Shown here: positions 1 to 8,557 of the stretch, one piece after another | Layout: each line of letters opens with the position of its first letter | How positions within the stretch are numbered: the stretch's first letter is position 1 | Program-made: the position numbers and the translations under genes | Source of the DNA: CALJXB01 sp965225935 | GTDB lineage: Bacteria > Pseudomonadota > Alphaproteobacteria > Kiloniellales > JAKSDN01 | Length of the DNA stretch: 64,000 nucleotides | Assembly: GCA_965225935.1 (NCBI GenBank) | Contig: CBDDCC010000013.1 | Location: forward strand, 310,001-374,000 | Direction: 5' to 3' | The notes under the pieces: generated by a model | The model's database searches: none | Seen by the model: only the letters and a program-made list of their open reading frames with translations | Told to the model about the DNA's origin: nothing

Positions 1-1
1 C

Positions 2-274
2 ATGGAAACGTCCGTGATGCTGTACCTGCACCCGGAGTTCGTCGACATGGCTCAGGCGCCGTCGCATCCGCCGACCTCCTTCCCGCCTTACGACGTCTAC
101 CCCTTCGATGGCAATCGCGGGACGCCGTCGGGATCGCTGTCGGCGGCATGTGACGGAACGGCGGAGAAGGGGCGCCTGATGTTCGAGGAGTATGTTTCCG
201 GGATCAGCGAAGCTCTGAAGGAGGAGTTCGCGCTGCCGGCGTCGGGCGCTCGAATATGGCAGTCGTTGGGCTGA
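2..274 (+). CDS. creatininase family protein, C-terminal part (cut by window edge)
   Basis: Only the last 90 residues are in the window; the true start lies to the left, and the ATG at position 2 is an internal Met. The segment begins METSVMLYLHPEFV, which matches the creatininase-family stretch in which an E-T-S motif supplies a metal-ligand Glu before a helix ending in P-x-x-V. It continues with the family's short Gly/Pro-rich loop and an E-K-G helix (EKGRLMFEEYVSGISEAL). Family members are metal-dependent amidohydrolases acting on creatinine and related cyclic amides. The substrate cannot be told from this fragment. It is 465 bp upstream of the phosphonate regulator, which reads on the other strand, so there is no evidence that it belongs to that pathway. 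Confidence 0.75.
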   Translation: METSVMLYLHPEFVDMAQAPSHPPTSFPPYDVYPFDGNRGTPSGSLSAACDGTAEKGRLMFEEYVSGISEALKEEFALPASGARIWQSLG

Positions 275-739
275 ACGACCCGCTCGATCGGGTGGGCACG
301 ACTCTCTGAGCCAGACGACCGGAACGGAGGTCGTGGCGCCTCCGCCACCAAAGCTTTTCAAGCGCGACCCAAAGCTCCAGTTCGAAGGTCCCTTGTGATA
401 CGGCCGAGGGCCGCAGAGAACAGAGGGCGAGACGCTCATATCGATGACGGAGGCCGCGAGCTGCGGGAACGGCCGCAACTGACCTCCGGAAGCCGATGCA
501 ATGGGACTCGGGGCAGGTGCATCGTCGTGCAGGGCCAGATGCGTTCCGACCCGGTTGTTCCGCAAAGGGGATCGCGCCGACCTCCATGGCGAGCTTGCGC
601 AGGTCTCGGCCCCATGGTCGTTGCCAGGCAGTTCCCGGATAGTTCGGTTCCGTTGCCAATCCATGGCGTGCGCCGGATCGCGGACCTCGCAGGGCGCGGC
701 GGGACCTCGGGACGTCGTCGCGTCAAGGCCGGAGGCGGT
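275..739. other. intergenic, no supported gene
   Basis: No reading frame here has a convincing start, composition or family match. A small hairpin (GTGGCG, loop CCTC, CGCCAC at 333-348, followed by CAAAGCTTTT) lies 60 bp after the creatininase-type gene and could be a weak terminator. A minus-strand frame around 430-660 reads partly like protein but runs through the phnF 3' end region and has no recognisable family. Confidence 0.4.
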
Positions 740-1477
740 CTAGCCGCCCAGCTTGAGCCTGACACGGTCGGTTCTGAACAGGGTCACGCCGAACTCGATG
801 GGTTGGCCCTGCTCGTCCACATTGATCGCCTTGGATACCAAGACCGGCCGCGACACCGGCTGTTTCAATAGGCGCCCCTCGCGGGACGTCGGCATGCGCG
901 CGGAGACGGTGGTCGAGCGACGGAAGTAGTTGTCGATGCCGAGCTGCCGCAGGGCCTTGGAAATGCTGGCAGTGTCGCGTACGACGCGGGCCAGGCCGGC
1001 GAAACGGGCGGCGGGAAAGAAATGCCGGGCTACACCGACCACTTCTCCGTCGGCGCGGCAGGTTCGCTCGACCATCACCAGGCGGGACTCCCGGCGGAGC
1101 CGCAAGGCCTGTGCGATCTCCTTGGTCGCCGTCTTGTGTTCGATTTGCAACACCTCGCCGGCCGGTTCCATGCCCTGGTCGAGGATGATCTCGGAGAACC
1201 TCGTCCGCTGCGAAATCGGATAGTTAACGACGCGGCCGTTGACGAAGCTGCCGGCCCCTTGGCGCGTCTCGGTTAGGCCGGCCTCGTCGAGGGCTTTGAG
1301 GGACTGCCGCACCGTGTGGCGATTGACGCCGAAGCGTCGGGCGAGCTCGTTGGCGGAGGGGAGTTTTCCGCCCGCGCCGAATTCGCCCGTGCGGATTTCC
1401 GAAAGTAGGACATCGTAGATCTGCCGCCAGATCGGCTGCGGCCCGCTCCGGTCGATCGTCTTTGTGCGATGTGACAT
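740..1477 (-). CDS. phnF: phosphonate metabolism transcriptional regulator PhnF (GntR/HutC family)
   Basis: 245 residues, the usual PhnF size. Residues about 12-80 form the GntR winged helix (PIWRQIYDVLLSEIRTGEF, then LPSANELARRFGVNRHTVRQ for the recognition helix). Residues about 95-240 are a UTRA effector domain ending LFRTDRVRLKLGG. PhnF proteins repress phosphonate genes and release DNA when a phosphonate-pathway or phosphate ligand binds the UTRA domain. The gene is divergent from phnG with about 90 bp between the starts, and this gap contains a perfect palindrome, so autoregulation and control of the C-P lyase operon are both likely. Start chosen at the ATG directly before the conserved N-terminal helix. 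Confidence 0.92.
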   Translation of the reverse strand: MSHRTKTIDRSGPQPIWRQIYDVLLSEIRTGEFGAGGKLPSANELARRFGVNRHTVRQSLKALDEAGLTETRQGAGSFVNGRVVNYPISQRTRFSEIILDQGMEPAGEVLQIEHKTATKEIAQALRLRRESRLVMVERTCRADGEVVGVARHFFPAARFAGLARVVRDTASISKALRQLGIDNYFRRSTTVSARMPTSREGRLLKQPVSRPVLVSKAINVDEQGQPIEFGVTLFRTDRVRLKLGG

Positions 1478-1537
1478 GAAAACTTCACCGGCGTGTCACG
1501 GTGCCTTCATTGGGGCAGTGTAACTCTTGAATCTAGA

Positions 1538-1551
1538 CTTGTCTAGACAAG
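1538..1551. promoter_or_regulatory. putative PhnF operator
   Basis: CTTGTCTAGACAAG is a perfect 14-bp palindrome between phnF and phnG. A further copy of the core TCTAGAC begins at 1532, giving a direct repeat with a 10-bp step. The palindrome lies inside the longest possible phnG frame (TTG at 1527), which argues that phnG really starts at the ATG at 1566. Similar TCTAGA-centred palindromes are, from general knowledge, the predicted PhnF sites in alphaproteobacteria. Binding is inferred, not shown. Confidence 0.75.
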
Positions 1552-1565
1552 CGCGGAATCTGTCG

Positions 1566-2048
1566 ATGCCGACTGCACAAGCCGAATCCCGAACCCGCAC
1601 CGAGGAGCGCCGGTCCTGGTTGACGACCCTGGCTCTCGCCGATGGCGGTCTGTTGCAGAAGGCTTGGGACGATTTGTCGGCACCCTCGGACTGCGCTTTT
1701 CTGCGCCGACCGGAGATCGGCCTGGCCATGGTCCGGGGCCGGGCAGGCGGGTCGGGCGCGGCCTTCAACCTGGGCGAAATGACCGTGACGCGTTGCGTCG
1801 TCACAGCACGGGACAGTGTGAGCGGCGCCCGTATCGATGGCATCGCCTGTGTCGCCGGACGCGACCCGCGCCGGGCCGAGCTGGTGGCCAGGTTCGATGC
1901 CGCCTTTCAGGACCGCGGGCTCGGCAGCGCCGCACGCGATGCCGTTCTGCACCGCTTGTCCGAGGCGCGTCGGGAGGCGGAAGACGCGCAGGCGGCCAAG
2001 ACACGGGCCACACAGGTCGAGTTCTTCACCATGGAGCGCGGCCATTGA
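1566..2048 (+). CDS. phnG: C-P lyase core subunit PhnG
   Basis: 160 residues from the ATG at 1566, close to the normal PhnG length (about 150). The N-terminal helix RTEERRSWLTTLALAD, the central PEIGLAMVRGRAGGSGAAFNLGEMTVTR split by other residues, and the C-terminal EFFTMERGH are typical. PhnG forms the dimeric centre of the PhnGHIJ core, which with PhnL couples methylphosphonate or another phosphonate to the C1 of ribose triphosphate, displacing adenine from ATP. First gene of a nine-gene plus-strand operon. The stop codon overlaps the TTG start of phnH. The upstream TTG at 1527 was rejected because it would place the presumed operator inside the gene. Confidence 0.92.
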   Translation: MPTAQAESRTRTEERRSWLTTLALADGGLLQKAWDDLSAPSDCAFLRRPEIGLAMVRGRAGGSGAAFNLGEMTVTRCVVTARDSVSGARIDGIACVAGRDPRRAELVARFDAAFQDRGLGSAARDAVLHRLSEARREAEDAQAAKTRATQVEFFTMERGH

Positions 2049-2644
2049 GCGAACTGACCGCAGCGGCCCCACCTGCCGGATTTGCAGACCCGGTGCTGGA
2101 GTCCCAGCGGGTCTTTCGCGCTGTCCTGGACGCCGTCGCCCGGCCAGGGCGGGTAGTCGGTATCGAGCTTGCGCCGCCGCCGGCACCGCTGCAGACAGCC
2201 ACCGCTGCGGTGGCGCTGACCCTGCTCGATTTCGCGACTCCGGTTTGGCTCGCGCCGGCGCTGGCATCGCCGGCTGCGGTCGAGTATCTGACGTTCCACA
2301 CGGGCTGTCCGCTGGCCGAAACCCGCGCGGCGGCCGGCTTCGCGGTCCTCGACGGCGGCCGGGAGGACGAGGATTTCGACGGGTTCGCCCGGGGAACGCC
2401 GGAGTATCCCGATCGCTCGGCGACTCTCATCGTTCAGGTGGGCGACCTGCTCGAAGGCGCCGGCATCCGTCTGACCGGTCCCGGCATAAGGAGCGAGCAC
2501 CGGCTGACGGCGACGGGCTTGGCTCCGGCCTTCTGGCAGGCCGTGCTCCGCAACGCCTTGCTTTTCCCCCGCGGACTGGATTTCGTCCTGACGGCCGGCC
2601 GGAATATCGCCTGTCTGCCGCGCACCACGCGCGCCGAGGCCTGA
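2045..2644 (+). CDS. phnH: C-P lyase core subunit PhnH
   Basis: 199 residues, close to E. coli PhnH (194). It starts at a TTG whose last bases overlap the phnG stop (TTGA), a translational-coupling arrangement; no ATG exists in frame at the right place. Recognisable stretches are FADPVLESQRVFRAVLDAVA at the start, a central FHTGCPLAETRAAAGFAV, and the C-terminal GLDFVLTAGRNIACLPRTTR. PhnH is a structural subunit of the PhnGHI(J) complex with no known catalytic residues of its own. The next gene, phnI, follows after one base. Confidence 0.92.
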   Translation: MSELTAAAPPAGFADPVLESQRVFRAVLDAVARPGRVVGIELAPPPAPLQTATAAVALTLLDFATPVWLAPALASPAAVEYLTFHTGCPLAETRAAAGFAVLDGGREDEDFDGFARGTPEYPDRSATLIVQVGDLLEGAGIRLTGPGIRSEHRLTATGLAPAFWQAVLRNALLFPRGLDFVLTAGRNIACLPRTTRAEA

Positions 2645-2645
2645 C

Positions 2646-3758
2646 ATGTACGTGGCGATCAAGGGCGGCGAACGGGCGATCGACAACGCCTTCGCGCTGT
2701 TGGCCGAAGAACGGCGAGGCGATCCCGCCGTGCCGGACCTTTCGGTCGCTCAGATCAGGGAGCAGATGACCCTGGCGGTGGACCGGGTCATGAACGAGGG
2801 CTCACTCTACGACCGGGACTTGGCTGCCCTGGCGATCAAGCAGGCCCGCGGCGATCTGGTCGAAGCGATCTTCCTGATCCGGGCCTATCGGACCACGTTG
2901 CCGCAGATCGCCGAGACCTGTCCCCTCGAGACCGGCCGCATGACCGTTCGCCGACGCATTTCGGCGACCTACAAAGACCTTCCCGGCGGCCAGGTGCTGG
3001 GACCGACCTTCGACTACACGCACCGCCTGCTCGACTTCGCTCTTGCTGCCGAGGACGCCGCCACACCGCCGGTCCAGATGGTTGAGCGGGAGGCTGTCAC
3101 CATGCCGCGCGTGACCGACCTGCTGGCCGGCGAGGACCTGATCGAGCGGGACGAGGCGCACGAGGCCGAGGATCGGCCGGGCGACCTGACCCGCGAGCCG
3201 CTGACGTTCCCAGCCGGCCGCGACCTGCGCCTGCAGGCCTTGGCCCGCGGCGATGAGGGCTTTCTACTCGCCCTCGGCTATTCCACCCAGCGCGGCTACG
3301 GGCGCACCCATCCCTTCGCCGGTGAAATCCGCATGGGCGAAGTGGAGGTCGAGGTGTTCGTCGAGGAGCTGGGCTTTGCCGTGGTGATCGGCACGGTCAC
3401 CGTGACCGAGTGCGAGATGGTCAACCAGTTCAAGGGCTCCAAGACGCAGCCGCCTCAGTTCACCCGTGGCTACGGCCTGACCTTCGGGTTCGCCGAGCGC
3501 AAGGCCATGGCCATGGCGCTGGTCGATCGCGCCCTGCGCAGCCGCGAGCTCGGTGAAGAGGTCGATGCGCCGGCCTGCGACGAAGAGTTCGTCCTGATGC
3601 ATGCCGACAATGTCGAGGCGTCCGGCTTCGTGCAGCACCTGAAGCTTCCCCACTACGTGGACTTCCAGTCCGAGCTCGAACTGGTCCGCAAGATGCGCCG
3701 CGAGATCGCGGAGGCGGCCGAGACTCCGGAAGAGCGAAACAATGCCGCAGCCGAGTGA
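2646..3758 (+). CDS. phnI: C-P lyase core subunit PhnI (nucleosidase component)
   Basis: 370 residues (E. coli PhnI 354). The N-terminus MYVAIKGGERAIDNA is diagnostic, as is YGLTFGFAERKAMAMAL in the centre. Near the C-terminus VQHLKLPHYVDFQ carries the two His residues that in the E. coli complex bind metal at the PhnI/PhnJ interface. PhnI is the nucleosidase-like subunit that, with PhnG, PhnH and PhnL, forms alpha-D-ribose 1-phosphonate 5-triphosphate. The 3' end overlaps phnJ by 17 bp. Confidence 0.95.
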   Translation: MYVAIKGGERAIDNAFALLAEERRGDPAVPDLSVAQIREQMTLAVDRVMNEGSLYDRDLAALAIKQARGDLVEAIFLIRAYRTTLPQIAETCPLETGRMTVRRRISATYKDLPGGQVLGPTFDYTHRLLDFALAAEDAATPPVQMVEREAVTMPRVTDLLAGEDLIERDEAHEAEDRPGDLTREPLTFPAGRDLRLQALARGDEGFLLALGYSTQRGYGRTHPFAGEIRMGEVEVEVFVEELGFAVVIGTVTVTECEMVNQFKGSKTQPPQFTRGYGLTFGFAERKAMAMALVDRALRSRELGEEVDAPACDEEFVLMHADNVEASGFVQHLKLPHYVDFQSELELVRKMRREIAEAAETPEERNNAAAE

Positions 3759-4629
3759 GTCACCGGCGCGGTTCGACCGCGCCTTCAATTTCGCCTTTCT
3801 GGACGAGCAGACGAAACGGATGATTCGCCGCGCCATCCTCAAGGCCGTCGCCATTCCCGGCTACCAGGTGCCCTTTGCAAGCCGGGAAATGCCCATGCCG
3901 TACGGCTGGGGCACCGGCGGCATCCAGGTCACCGCGAGCCTCATCGGCCCGGATGACGTATTGAAGGTGATCGACCAGGGCGCCGACGACACTACCAACG
4001 CCATCAGCATTCGGAAATTCTTCCAGCGGATGACCGGCGTGGAAACGACCGAGCGCACCGAAACCGCGACCCTGATCCAGACACGTCATCGGATCCCCGA
4101 GACCGAACTGCGGGAGAATCAGATTCTGGTCTACCAGGTGCCGATCCCGGAGCCCTTGCGCTTCCTCGAGCCGCGCGAGACGGAGACCCGGCGCATGCAC
4201 GCTCTCGAGGACTATGGCCTGATGCACGTGAAGCTGTACGAGGACATCGCCCGGCACGGCCACATCGCGACAACCTATGCCTATCCGGTGCAGGTCGCCG
4301 GCCGCTACATCATGGATCCCTCGCCGACGCCCAAGTTCGACAATCCGAAGATGGACCGTATGGCCGCCCTGCAGCTGTTCGGCGCCGGGCGCGAGCAGCG
4401 TATCTACGCCGTGCCGCCCTATTCGGAGGTGCGCAGCCTCGACTTCGAGGACTATCCCTTCGAGCTGCCGACCTGGGACGAGGTCTGCGCCCTCTGCGGC
4501 GCCGGCGATACCTTCCTCGACGAAGTCATCCTCGACGATCAGGGCGCCCGCATGTTCGTCTGCTCGGACACGGATCACTGTGCCGAGCAGCGCCGGAACG
4601 GCCGCATCGGGCCCGGAGTCGGCGTCTAA
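3742..4629 (+). CDS. phnJ: alpha-D-ribose 1-methylphosphonate 5-phosphate C-P lyase PhnJ
   Basis: 295 residues. PhnJ is the radical-SAM enzyme that breaks the carbon-phosphorus bond. It has an unusual cluster motif, C-X2-C-X21-C, near the C-terminus instead of the common CX3CX2C; here it is C249, C252 and C274. The additional Cys that forms the catalytic thiyl radical is present six residues later (C280 in SDTDHC). All key residues are therefore intact and the lyase should be functional. The N-terminus RFDRAFNFAFLDEQTKRMIR is also typical. The start overlaps phnI by 17 bp and phnK follows 14 bp after the stop. Confidence 0.96.
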   Translation: MPQPSESPARFDRAFNFAFLDEQTKRMIRRAILKAVAIPGYQVPFASREMPMPYGWGTGGIQVTASLIGPDDVLKVIDQGADDTTNAISIRKFFQRMTGVETTERTETATLIQTRHRIPETELRENQILVYQVPIPEPLRFLEPRETETRRMHALEDYGLMHVKLYEDIARHGHIATTYAYPVQVAGRYIMDPSPTPKFDNPKMDRMAALQLFGAGREQRIYAVPPYSEVRSLDFEDYPFELPTWDEVCALCGAGDTFLDEVILDDQGARMFVCSDTDHCAEQRRNGRIGPGVGV

Positions 4630-4643
4630 GAGGCAGCGGCGCG

Positions 4644-5426
4644 ATGTTCGAATCCGAAAAATCCATTCTGCTGGTCGACGAGCTGTCGTTCTTCTACGGC
4701 CGCCAGCTGGGATGCCAAGGCGTGTCCTTCGATCTCTTTCCGGGCGAGGTCATGGGCGTCGTCGGGGAGTCCGGCGCCGGCAAGTCGACCCTGCTGAGCC
4801 TCCTGTCGGGCGACCTGACGCCGACATCGGGGTCTGTGGTCTATCGCGCGCGGGCCGGCAACCCGGTCGACGTCCACCGGACCGGCGAGCCGGAGCGGCG
4901 CCTTCTCATGCGAACCGACTGGGCCTTTGTGCACCAGAATCCGCGCGATGGTCTGAGGATGAACGTTTCAGCCGGCGCCAACGTCGGCGAGCGGCTGATG
5001 GCCATAGGCGAGCGCCACTACGGCAACATCCGCGGGCAGGCCGTCGACTGGCTCGTCAAGGTAGAGGTCGATACCACCAGAGTCGACGATCTGCCCGAAA
5101 CCTTTTCCGGCGGCATGCAGCAGCGTCTCCAGATCGCCCGAAACCTGGTGACCGGGCCGCGTCTGGTCTTGATGGACGAGCCGACCGGCGGCCTCGACGT
5201 GTCCGTTCAAGCGCGCCTGCTCGACCTGATCCGCGGTCTGGTCGCGGACCTCGGCCTGTCGGCGGTGATCGTCACCCACGATCTCGCGGTGGTCCGGCTG
5301 CTCGCCCATCGCTTGCTAGTGATGAAGGACGGGCGCGTGGTCGAAAGCGGATTGACCGATCAGGTGCTGGACGACCCGCAGCACTCCTACTCCCAGCTGC
5401 TGGTGTCCTCGATCCTGCGGACGTGA
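4644..5426 (+). CDS. phnK: C-P lyase ATP-binding protein PhnK
   Basis: 260 residues, an ABC-type ATPase with Walker A GESGAGKST (41-49), signature FSGGMQQRLQIARNL, Walker B LVLMDEPTGGLD and switch His in VIVTHDLAV. The region QNPRDGLRMNVSAGANVGERLM, interrupted as in other PhnK proteins, separates it from transporter ATPases such as DppD. PhnK binds the PhnGHIJ core and is needed for C-P cleavage; it is not an importer subunit. It sits between phnJ and phnL with gaps of 14 and 7 bp. Confidence 0.93.
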   Translation: MFESEKSILLVDELSFFYGRQLGCQGVSFDLFPGEVMGVVGESGAGKSTLLSLLSGDLTPTSGSVVYRARAGNPVDVHRTGEPERRLLMRTDWAFVHQNPRDGLRMNVSAGANVGERLMAIGERHYGNIRGQAVDWLVKVEVDTTRVDDLPETFSGGMQQRLQIARNLVTGPRLVLMDEPTGGLDVSVQARLLDLIRGLVADLGLSAVIVTHDLAVVRLLAHRLLVMKDGRVVESGLTDQVLDDPQHSYSQLLVSSILRT

Positions 5427-5433
5427 GGGCGAC

Positions 5434-6135
5434 ATGACGGTCATGCTGAACCTGGAGTCCGTCGGCAAATCGTTCACCCTTCACGTTCAGGGCGGCGCGC
5501 GCATCCCGGTGTTCGAGACCCTGGACCTTTCGGTCGAGGCGGGGGAATGCGTCGCACTGACCGGTCCGTCCGGGGTCGGCAAGAGCACGCTGATGCGGAT
5601 GATCTACGCCAACTACACCTGCCCGGACGGACGGATCCTGGTGCGCCACGACGGGGATTGGACCGACATGGCCTCGGCCCATCCGCACCGGATCCTCGAC
5701 GTCCGGCGCCGGACCATGGGCTACGTCTCCCAGTTCCTGCGCGTGGTGCCCCGGGTGCCGGCCATCGAGATCGTCGCCGAACCCCTGCGAAGCCTCGGCT
5801 GCGACGCGCGTGAGGCGAGCGACCGGTCTGGCCGGGTCCTGGATCGCTTGAACCTCCCGGAACGGCTGTGGGCCCTTTCGCCGATCACCTTCTCGGGCGG
5901 CGAGCAGCAACGAGTGAACCTCGCGCGAGAACTCGTTCACCCCTATCCGTTGCTGCTTCTGGACGAACCCACGGCGAGCCTGGACGCGGAGAACAAAGAA
6001 GTGGTCCTGACGATGATCCGCGAGGCGCGAGATCGCGGCGCCGCCGTCGTCGGGATATTTCACGACAAGAGTGCACGCGACGCGGTCGTCACGCGGGCCT
6101 TCGAGATTGCCGCATTCGGGAAGCGGGCGGCATGA
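5434..6135 (+). CDS. phnL: C-P lyase ATP-binding protein PhnL
   Basis: 233 residues, an ABC-type ATPase with Walker A GPSGVGKST (44-52), signature FSGGEQQRVNLAREL, Walker B LLLLDEPTASLD and a switch His in GIFHDKSARD. The motif YVSQFLRVVPRVPAIEIVAE is the PhnL form of the Q-loop region. PhnL is required with PhnG, PhnH and PhnI for the first step of the pathway. Its stop codon overlaps the ATG of phnM (ATGA). Confidence 0.93.
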   Translation: MTVMLNLESVGKSFTLHVQGGARIPVFETLDLSVEAGECVALTGPSGVGKSTLMRMIYANYTCPDGRILVRHDGDWTDMASAHPHRILDVRRRTMGYVSQFLRVVPRVPAIEIVAEPLRSLGCDAREASDRSGRVLDRLNLPERLWALSPITFSGGEQQRVNLARELVHPYPLLLLDEPTASLDAENKEVVLTMIREARDRGAAVVGIFHDKSARDAVVTRAFEIAAFGKRAA

Positions 6136-7274
6136 GGGACCGCATCCTCACCAACGCGTCCCTGGTTCTCGCCGATGAGGTGATGCATGGGACCGTCGTG
6201 ATCGAGGACGGCAGGATCGTCGATCTCGGCACCGGCGTGTCGACGCTGCCGGACGCCAGGGATATGGAGGGCGATCTGCTGATTCCCGGCCTGTTCGAGC
6301 TCCATACGGATAATCTTGAAAGCCACATGATGCCGCGCCCGAAGACGGAGTGGCCGGCGACCGCGGCAATCATCGCCCACGACAACCAGATCGCCGTTTC
6401 CGGCATCACCACGGTCTTCGACGCCATCGCCGTCGGCGCGCTGACAGAAGCCAGCGTCCGCCTGCGGCGCTTGAGCGACATGGTCGAAGCCGTCACCCAC
6501 GGCATGCGCAACGATCTCTTGCGTGCCAAGCATCGGATCCATCTGAGATGCGAGGTGGCCTATCCGGACCTACGCCGGCTGCTCGATCCGCTCATCGGCC
6601 GGCCCTTGGTCGGCTTGATTTCCGTCATGGACCACACGCCGGGCCAACGACAGTTCGCGTGCGAGACCCAGTACCGCGTCTACTACCAGGCCAAGTACGA
6701 TCTGAGCGATGCCGAGATCGACGACTTCATCGCGCGGCGCAAGGAGGATCAGAAACGCCACAGCGCCAAGAACCGCCGCTACGTGGTCGAGCGGGCAAAG
6801 GATCTCGGCACCTGCCTCGCGAGTCACGACGACGCGACGGAAGAGCATGTCGAGGCCGCGGTGGAGGACGGCATGTCGATCGCCGAGTTCCCCACCACCA
6901 TCGCGGCGGCTAAGGCGTCCCATGGCAGGGATCTCGGCGTGCTGATGGGGGCGCCGAACCTGGTTCGCGGCGGCTCCCATTCCGGCAACGTGTCGACCCG
7001 CGAACTGGCCGAAGCCGGTGTCCTGGACATGGTATCGAGCGACTACGTTCCGAACAGCCTGCTGCATGCGGCGTTTCTCCTCCATGACGAGGTCGAAGGC
7101 TACGATCTGCCGCGAGCGATTCGCACGGTGACCAAGGCGCCGGCCGACTCGGCGGGGTTGCATGACCGGGGCGAGATCGCCCTGGGCAAGCGGGCGGACC
7201 TTGTGCGCATCCGCCGCACACCGCATCATCCCCTGATCCGGAGCGTTTGGCGGGACGGCATACGGGTCGTTTGA
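6132..7274 (+). CDS. phnM: alpha-D-ribose 1-methylphosphonate 5-triphosphate diphosphatase PhnM
   Basis: 380 residues, equal in size to known PhnM. It is an amidohydrolase-fold enzyme that removes pyrophosphate from the ribose 5-triphosphate intermediate before PhnJ acts. Metal-site motifs are visible: ELHTDNLE (H58, D60), the LRCEVAYP Glu that replaces the usual carbamyl-Lys, LASHDDATEEH, and MVSSDYVPNSLL. The start overlaps the phnL stop by 4 bp. This copy has the E. coli-like HTDNLE motif and is the probable pathway enzyme; a more divergent second copy lies at 8572-9717 on the other strand. Confidence 0.94.
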   Translation: MRDRILTNASLVLADEVMHGTVVIEDGRIVDLGTGVSTLPDARDMEGDLLIPGLFELHTDNLESHMMPRPKTEWPATAAIIAHDNQIAVSGITTVFDAIAVGALTEASVRLRRLSDMVEAVTHGMRNDLLRAKHRIHLRCEVAYPDLRRLLDPLIGRPLVGLISVMDHTPGQRQFACETQYRVYYQAKYDLSDAEIDDFIARRKEDQKRHSAKNRRYVVERAKDLGTCLASHDDATEEHVEAAVEDGMSIAEFPTTIAAAKASHGRDLGVLMGAPNLVRGGSHSGNVSTRELAEAGVLDMVSSDYVPNSLLHAAFLLHDEVEGYDLPRAIRTVTKAPADSAGLHDRGEIALGKRADLVRIRRTPHHPLIRSVWRDGIRVV

Positions 7275-7288
7275 AGGCTGGAGGGAGA

Positions 7289-7845
7289 ATGAACCCGGTT
7301 GAGGAGATCGCGGCGGTCCTGCGGAACGTCGGCGCTGAGCGGTATGGCGACAACGACGTAAGCCAGCTGCAGCACGCCCTGCAGTGCGCAGCGCTAGCGC
7401 AAGCCGACGGCGCCTCCGTGGAGCTGGCCACGGCGGCGCTGCTGCACGATATCGGGCACCTGGTGGACGTTCACTACGAGGGCGCGGCCGAGGCCGGCAG
7501 GGATCGCAGGCACGACAGATCGGCCGCGCCTACCTGGCGCAGTGGTTCGGGCCGCAGGTCACCGAGCCGGTCCGCCTCCACGTCGCCGCCAAGCGTTATC
7601 TTTGCGCCGTAAGTCCGGACTACTTGGACGGGTTGTCCGCCGGTTCGGTTCGGAGCTTGGCGCTCCAGGGCGGCAGGTTCGATGGACTCGAGGCGACCGA
7701 GTTCGCCAAGCAGCCTTTCGCGCACGACGCCATCCGGCTTCGCCGCTGGGACGATCTGGCCAAGGACCCCAGCGCCGAAACGGCAGAGGTCGCTCACTAC
7801 CTGGGTCTGGTCGACCTGGCGCTGAAGAATGCTCCGGCCAAGTGA
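7289..7845 (+). pseudogene. phosphonate-associated HD-domain protein (PhnZ-like), frameshifted
   Basis: Two frames together make one protein of the phosphonate-operon HDIG family (TIGR03276, including the mixed-valent diiron oxygenase PhnZ). The first frame starts at ATG 7289 after a strong GGAGGGAG site and gives VSQLQHALQCA and AALLHDIGHLVD. It is lost after GRDRRH. The second frame resumes with QIGRAYLAQWFG, VRLHVAAKRYL, LQGGRF and RLRRWDDLAKD and ends at 7845. Adding one base between 7515 and 7516 restores RRHEQIGRAYL, directly after the third metal-ligand His. All His/Asp metal ligands are otherwise present. It is either a recent inactivation or a base-calling error. No phnY partner is nearby. 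Overlap with the next gene is 17 bp. Confidence 0.82.
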
Positions 7846-8557
7846 GGCGGCGGCGCGCTACGCAGTCTATTTCGCTCCGCCTCCGGGAAGCGTCCTCGAG
7901 TCCGTTGGCGCGGCGTGGCTCGGCCGCAGCGTCTGGGAGGGCGCGGCCGCTGCTCGTCCGACGGTCCCCGGCCTCGGCGCGAGGCGCCTGCGCGATCTGA
8001 CGGCTGGGCCCCGTAGCTACGGGTTTCACGCCACCTTGAAGGCGCCGTTCCGGCTCGCCGACAGTCTCGACGAGGCGGCCTTGTGCGAGGCCGCGGCGCT
8101 GTTCGCGAGATCCGCTGCAAGCTTTCCCCTGCCGACGCTGAAGATCGGCGTCCTCTCCGGATTCATCGCCTTGTTGCCGGAGAACAGGAGCGCCGAGTTG
8201 GAGCGACTCGCCGCGGACTGCGTCAAGGCCTTCGAGCGCTTTCGGGCGCCGCCGACGGCGACTGAACGAGCACGGCGCCGGCCGGATCGCCTGTCGCCGC
8301 GTCAAGTCTCATATCTCGACGCCTGGGGCTACCCCTTCGTGCTCGAGGAGTATCGCTTCCACATGACCTTGACGGCAAAGGTGGGCTCGGACGAACGGGA
8401 GATCCTTCTGCCCCTACTTGAATGGCTCTTCTCGCCCGCTCTCACCGAGCCGTCAGCGTTCGACGGAATCTCGCTGTTCCGCCAGGCGGCACCGGACCAG
8501 CCGTTCGAAGCCTTGCGGCGGTTTCCCTTCCGCCCTCCGGTCACGGTGCCGGGTTGA
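7829..8557 (+). CDS. DUF1045 2H-phosphoesterase, phosphonate metabolism protein
   Basis: 242 residues of the family found almost only in phosphonate operons (DUF1045, TIGR03223). Two H-x-T motifs define the 2H phosphoesterase fold: GFHATLKAPF (H67, T69) and YRFHMTLTAKV (H178, T180). 2H enzymes hydrolyse cyclic or 2',5' phosphodiesters. The C-P lyase product is a ribose 1,2-cyclic phosphate, normally opened by PhnP, and no PhnP-type metallo-beta-lactamase is in this window. A role as a PhnP substitute is therefore an attractive inference but not established by the sequence. Last gene of the plus-strand operon; it begins inside the 3' end of the HD-domain gene. Confidence 0.85.
   Translation: MLRPSEAAARYAVYFAPPPGSVLESVGAAWLGRSVWEGAAAARPTVPGLGARRLRDLTAGPRSYGFHATLKAPFRLADSLDEAALCEAAALFARSAASFPLPTLKIGVLSGFIALLPENRSAELERLAADCVKAFERFRAPPTATERARRRPDRLSPRQVSYLDAWGYPFVLEEYRFHMTLTAKVGSDEREILLPLLEWLFSPALTEPSAFDGISLFRQAAPDQPFEALRRFPFRPPVTVPG

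Noticed and set aside
1527..1565. An upstream TTG start for phnG adding 13 residues
   Set aside because: It would put the palindromic operator within the coding region and the added residues are not conserved in the family.
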